Shown here piece by piece: positions 4,393-5,456 of a stretch of 5,456 nt of DNA (position 1 is its first letter; every line of letters starts with the position of its first letter). Position numbers and translations under genes: made by a program. The DNA comes from Methanoculleus sp. (lineage in GTDB: Archaea; Halobacteriota; Methanomicrobia; Methanomicrobiales; Methanoculleaceae): assembly GCA_023230425.1 (NCBI GenBank), contig JALNXI010000144.1, positions 1-5,456 of the forward strand. The letters run 5' to 3'. Under the pieces are notes generated by a model. That model saw nothing but the letters and a program-made list of their open reading frames with translations. It was not told the DNA's origin and ran no database searches.

Positions 4393-4572
4393 TCAGAGCC
4401 CGAGCCTTGCGAGAGGAGACACGAACGGAGAGAACTTGCTCTTCTCCGCGAGGCAGACCGGGCAGCGCCAGTCGTCGAGGAGGTTCTCGAACGCCGTTCC
4501 CGGGGCAATATCCGTATCGCCGGCCTCCGGGTCGTAGATATGCCCGCATATCGAGCAACGGTAGGTCTGCAT
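4393..4572 (-). CDS. Rubredoxin
   Basis: Small cytoplasmic electron carrier with one iron held by four cysteines, 59 residues, the usual size. The iron site is CSIC at 6-9 and CPVC at 37-40, with the family framework MQTYRC, HIYDPEAGD at 11-19, IAPGTAFE at 22-29, DDW at 33-35 and K45-S-K-F48. In anaerobic archaea rubredoxin usually feeds electrons to oxygen- or superoxide-detoxifying enzymes; no such partner is in view. The ATG at 4572 follows GGTGAT by four bases, an archaeal Shine-Dalgarno; a GTG at 4581 lies inside that site and is less likely. Oddities: the usual Pro before DDW is Leu32, the usual Gly after CPVC is Leu41, and there is an extra hydrophobic tail (SPFVSPLARLGL). It is divergent from the UbiA gene across 100 bases. 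Confidence 0.93.
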   Translation of the reverse strand: MQTYRCSICGHIYDPEAGDTDIAPGTAFENLLDDWRCPVCLAEKSKFSPFVSPLARLGL

Positions 4573-4672
4573 GCTTATCACCGGCGGGGAGTGGTTCGGC
4601 TACGGACTTAACCCTGCCGCCGGCCTTGCAACATTTTTTGAGCACTGGCGTAGAACCCATGATCCTGCCATC
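4573..4672. promoter_or_regulatory. Divergent promoter region between rubredoxin and the UbiA gene
   Basis: A 100-base gap holding one AT-rich run, ACATTTTTTG at 4631-4640. On the plus strand a box here would start transcription near 4661, giving the UbiA message a leader of about 12 bases, in keeping with the lack of a Shine-Dalgarno there. On the minus strand the same run (CAAAAAATG) could serve rubredoxin with a leader of about 40 bases that includes its GGTGAT site. GTTAAG near 4612-4607 is a weaker alternative for rubredoxin. Confidence 0.35.
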
Positions 4673-5456
4673 ATGAGAGAGACCGTTATCGCGCTCGCCG
4701 ACCTGACCCGCGCCCACTTCTTCTTCGTCTGGCCCCTGCTCTTCTGCTCGGGGCTCGCGCTCGCGTTCCAGAACTACGGTGGGTTCTCGTGGGATCTCGT
4801 CGGCCGGGCGGCGCTTATCGGTCTCTTCGGGTTCGAGGCAGGGCTCGTCTTAAACGACTACGTCGATCGGGAGTACGATCGGCGGGACGTCAATGACTCG
4901 CTCACCCGCTACTGGCGGCCGTTTGGAGCGCGGCCGATACCAGAAGGACAGATCTCCTCCCGTGCGGCCTTCACCGTCTTCCTCGTCCTCGCCGGTGCCG
5001 CGGCCGCGCTCGCCGCGACTCTGCCCGCACCCCACAACCTCTATGTCCTCGGCATCATGGGCTACTCCTACGTGGTCGAGTACTTCTACCAGACCCGGAA
5101 ACGGAGCCAGACCATCCCCCTTGCTCAGGTCGTCGGGCGGACAGACTTCGCCCTCTTCCCGGTCGCCGGCTACCTTGTGTACGGCAGCCCCGATACGACC
5201 GCTCTCCTCTTCTTCCTCTTCTTTTATCCCTGGACGCTCGCGCACCTCGCGGCAAACGACATCGCCGACGTCGTAAACGACCGCGCCCGGGGTATGGCGA
5301 CGGTCCCGGTCCTCTACGGGATGAGGGGGGCGGCTGTCTGGGTCCTCGGCTTTTCGGCCGCCCACGCCGTTTTGGCGCTCGTCTTCGGCCTCACCCTCGG
5401 CCCGGTTGCACTCACCGGGTTCGCTGTGGGACTTGTCCTCCTCGGGGCTGCAAACT
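4673..5456 (+). CDS. UbiA-family membrane prenyltransferase (C-terminus cut by window edge)
   Basis: Integral membrane enzyme that moves a prenyl chain from a prenyl diphosphate to an acceptor; 261 residues are visible of a family usually near 280-300. Both Asp-rich Mg-diphosphate motifs are present: NDYVDREYD at 61-69 (N61, D65, D69), followed by the family's RPIPEGQIS at 87-95, and NDIADVVND at 195-203 (D196, D199, D203) with RARGMATVPVLYG at 204-216. Hydrophobic segments lie at about 16-33, 45-61, 98-118, 123-139, 159-171, 176-194, 222-242 and 246 to the edge. The ATG has no Shine-Dalgarno and probably a short leader. The acceptor cannot be read from the sequence: archaeal relatives make ether lipids (DGGGP synthase), quinones or other prenylated cofactors, and neighbours do not decide. 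Third-position G/C is very high. Confidence 0.92.
   Translation, partial: MRETVIALADLTRAHFFFVWPLLFCSGLALAFQNYGGFSWDLVGRAALIGLFGFEAGLVLNDYVDREYDRRDVNDSLTRYWRPFGARPIPEGQISSRAAFTVFLVLAGAAAALAATLPAPHNLYVLGIMGYSYVVEYFYQTRKRSQTIPLAQVVGRTDFALFPVAGYLVYGSPDTTALLFFLFFYPWTLAHLAANDIADVVNDRARGMATVPVLYGMRGAAVWVLGFSAAHAVLALVFGLTLGPVALTGFAVGLVLLGAAN

Noticed and set aside
4325..4717. 130-codon minus-strand frame over rubredoxin
   Set aside because: Rubredoxin in the other frame has all four cysteines and a GGTGAT start site; this frame is a shadow.
4850..5365. 171-codon minus-strand acidic frame over the UbiA gene
   Set aside because: Antisense to clear UbiA motifs; Glu/Asp/Gly-rich composition is typical of an antisense shadow.

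Overview
The window looks like a GC-rich methanogenic euryarchaeon. A Methanomicrobiales genome of the Methanoculleus type is the best guess, but this rests on gene content and style, not on a marker gene. The evidence is archaeal-type translation signals (GGTGAT and AAGGTG before starts, several apparently leaderless starts), short TATA-like cores, strong G/C preference at third codon positions in the clear genes, and the gene set: ferrous-iron transport, a DtxR-family regulator, rubredoxin and a UbiA prenyltransferase.

Positions 1-3240, all on the minus strand, form one metal-transport locus. In transcription order it reads FeoA-like (3240-3022), second FeoA-like (3017-2784), FeoB GTPase domain (2781-2185), FeoB membrane domain (2183-969), an unrecognised four-helix membrane protein (967-497), then a DtxR/MntR-type regulator (326 to beyond position 1). 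The first five genes are 1-4 bases apart and are almost surely one operon. FeoB is divided between two reading frames at a run of five G's, so the split may be real or may come from one extra base. The short piece that carries the GTPase ends in a regular C-x2-C-x2-C-x2-C tail. A 7-bp inverted repeat just upstream of the first feoA overlaps its probable promoter and is a candidate operator, possibly for the regulator at the other end.

Positions 3241-4392 are sparsely coding. They hold imperfect palindromes, a small 65-residue gene with an excellent Shine-Dalgarno (3808-3611), and a possible micro-operon of two tiny ORFs (28 and 37 codons, ATGA overlap). That micro-operon ends in a convincing hairpin plus T-tract terminator (3971-3928). 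An AT-rich core near 4200 could serve both this micro-operon and a 33-codon ORF on the plus strand.

Positions 4393-5456 hold rubredoxin (minus) and, divergently across about 100 bases, a UbiA-family membrane prenyltransferase (plus) that runs off the window. No tRNA, rRNA, CRISPR array or complete insertion sequence was seen.
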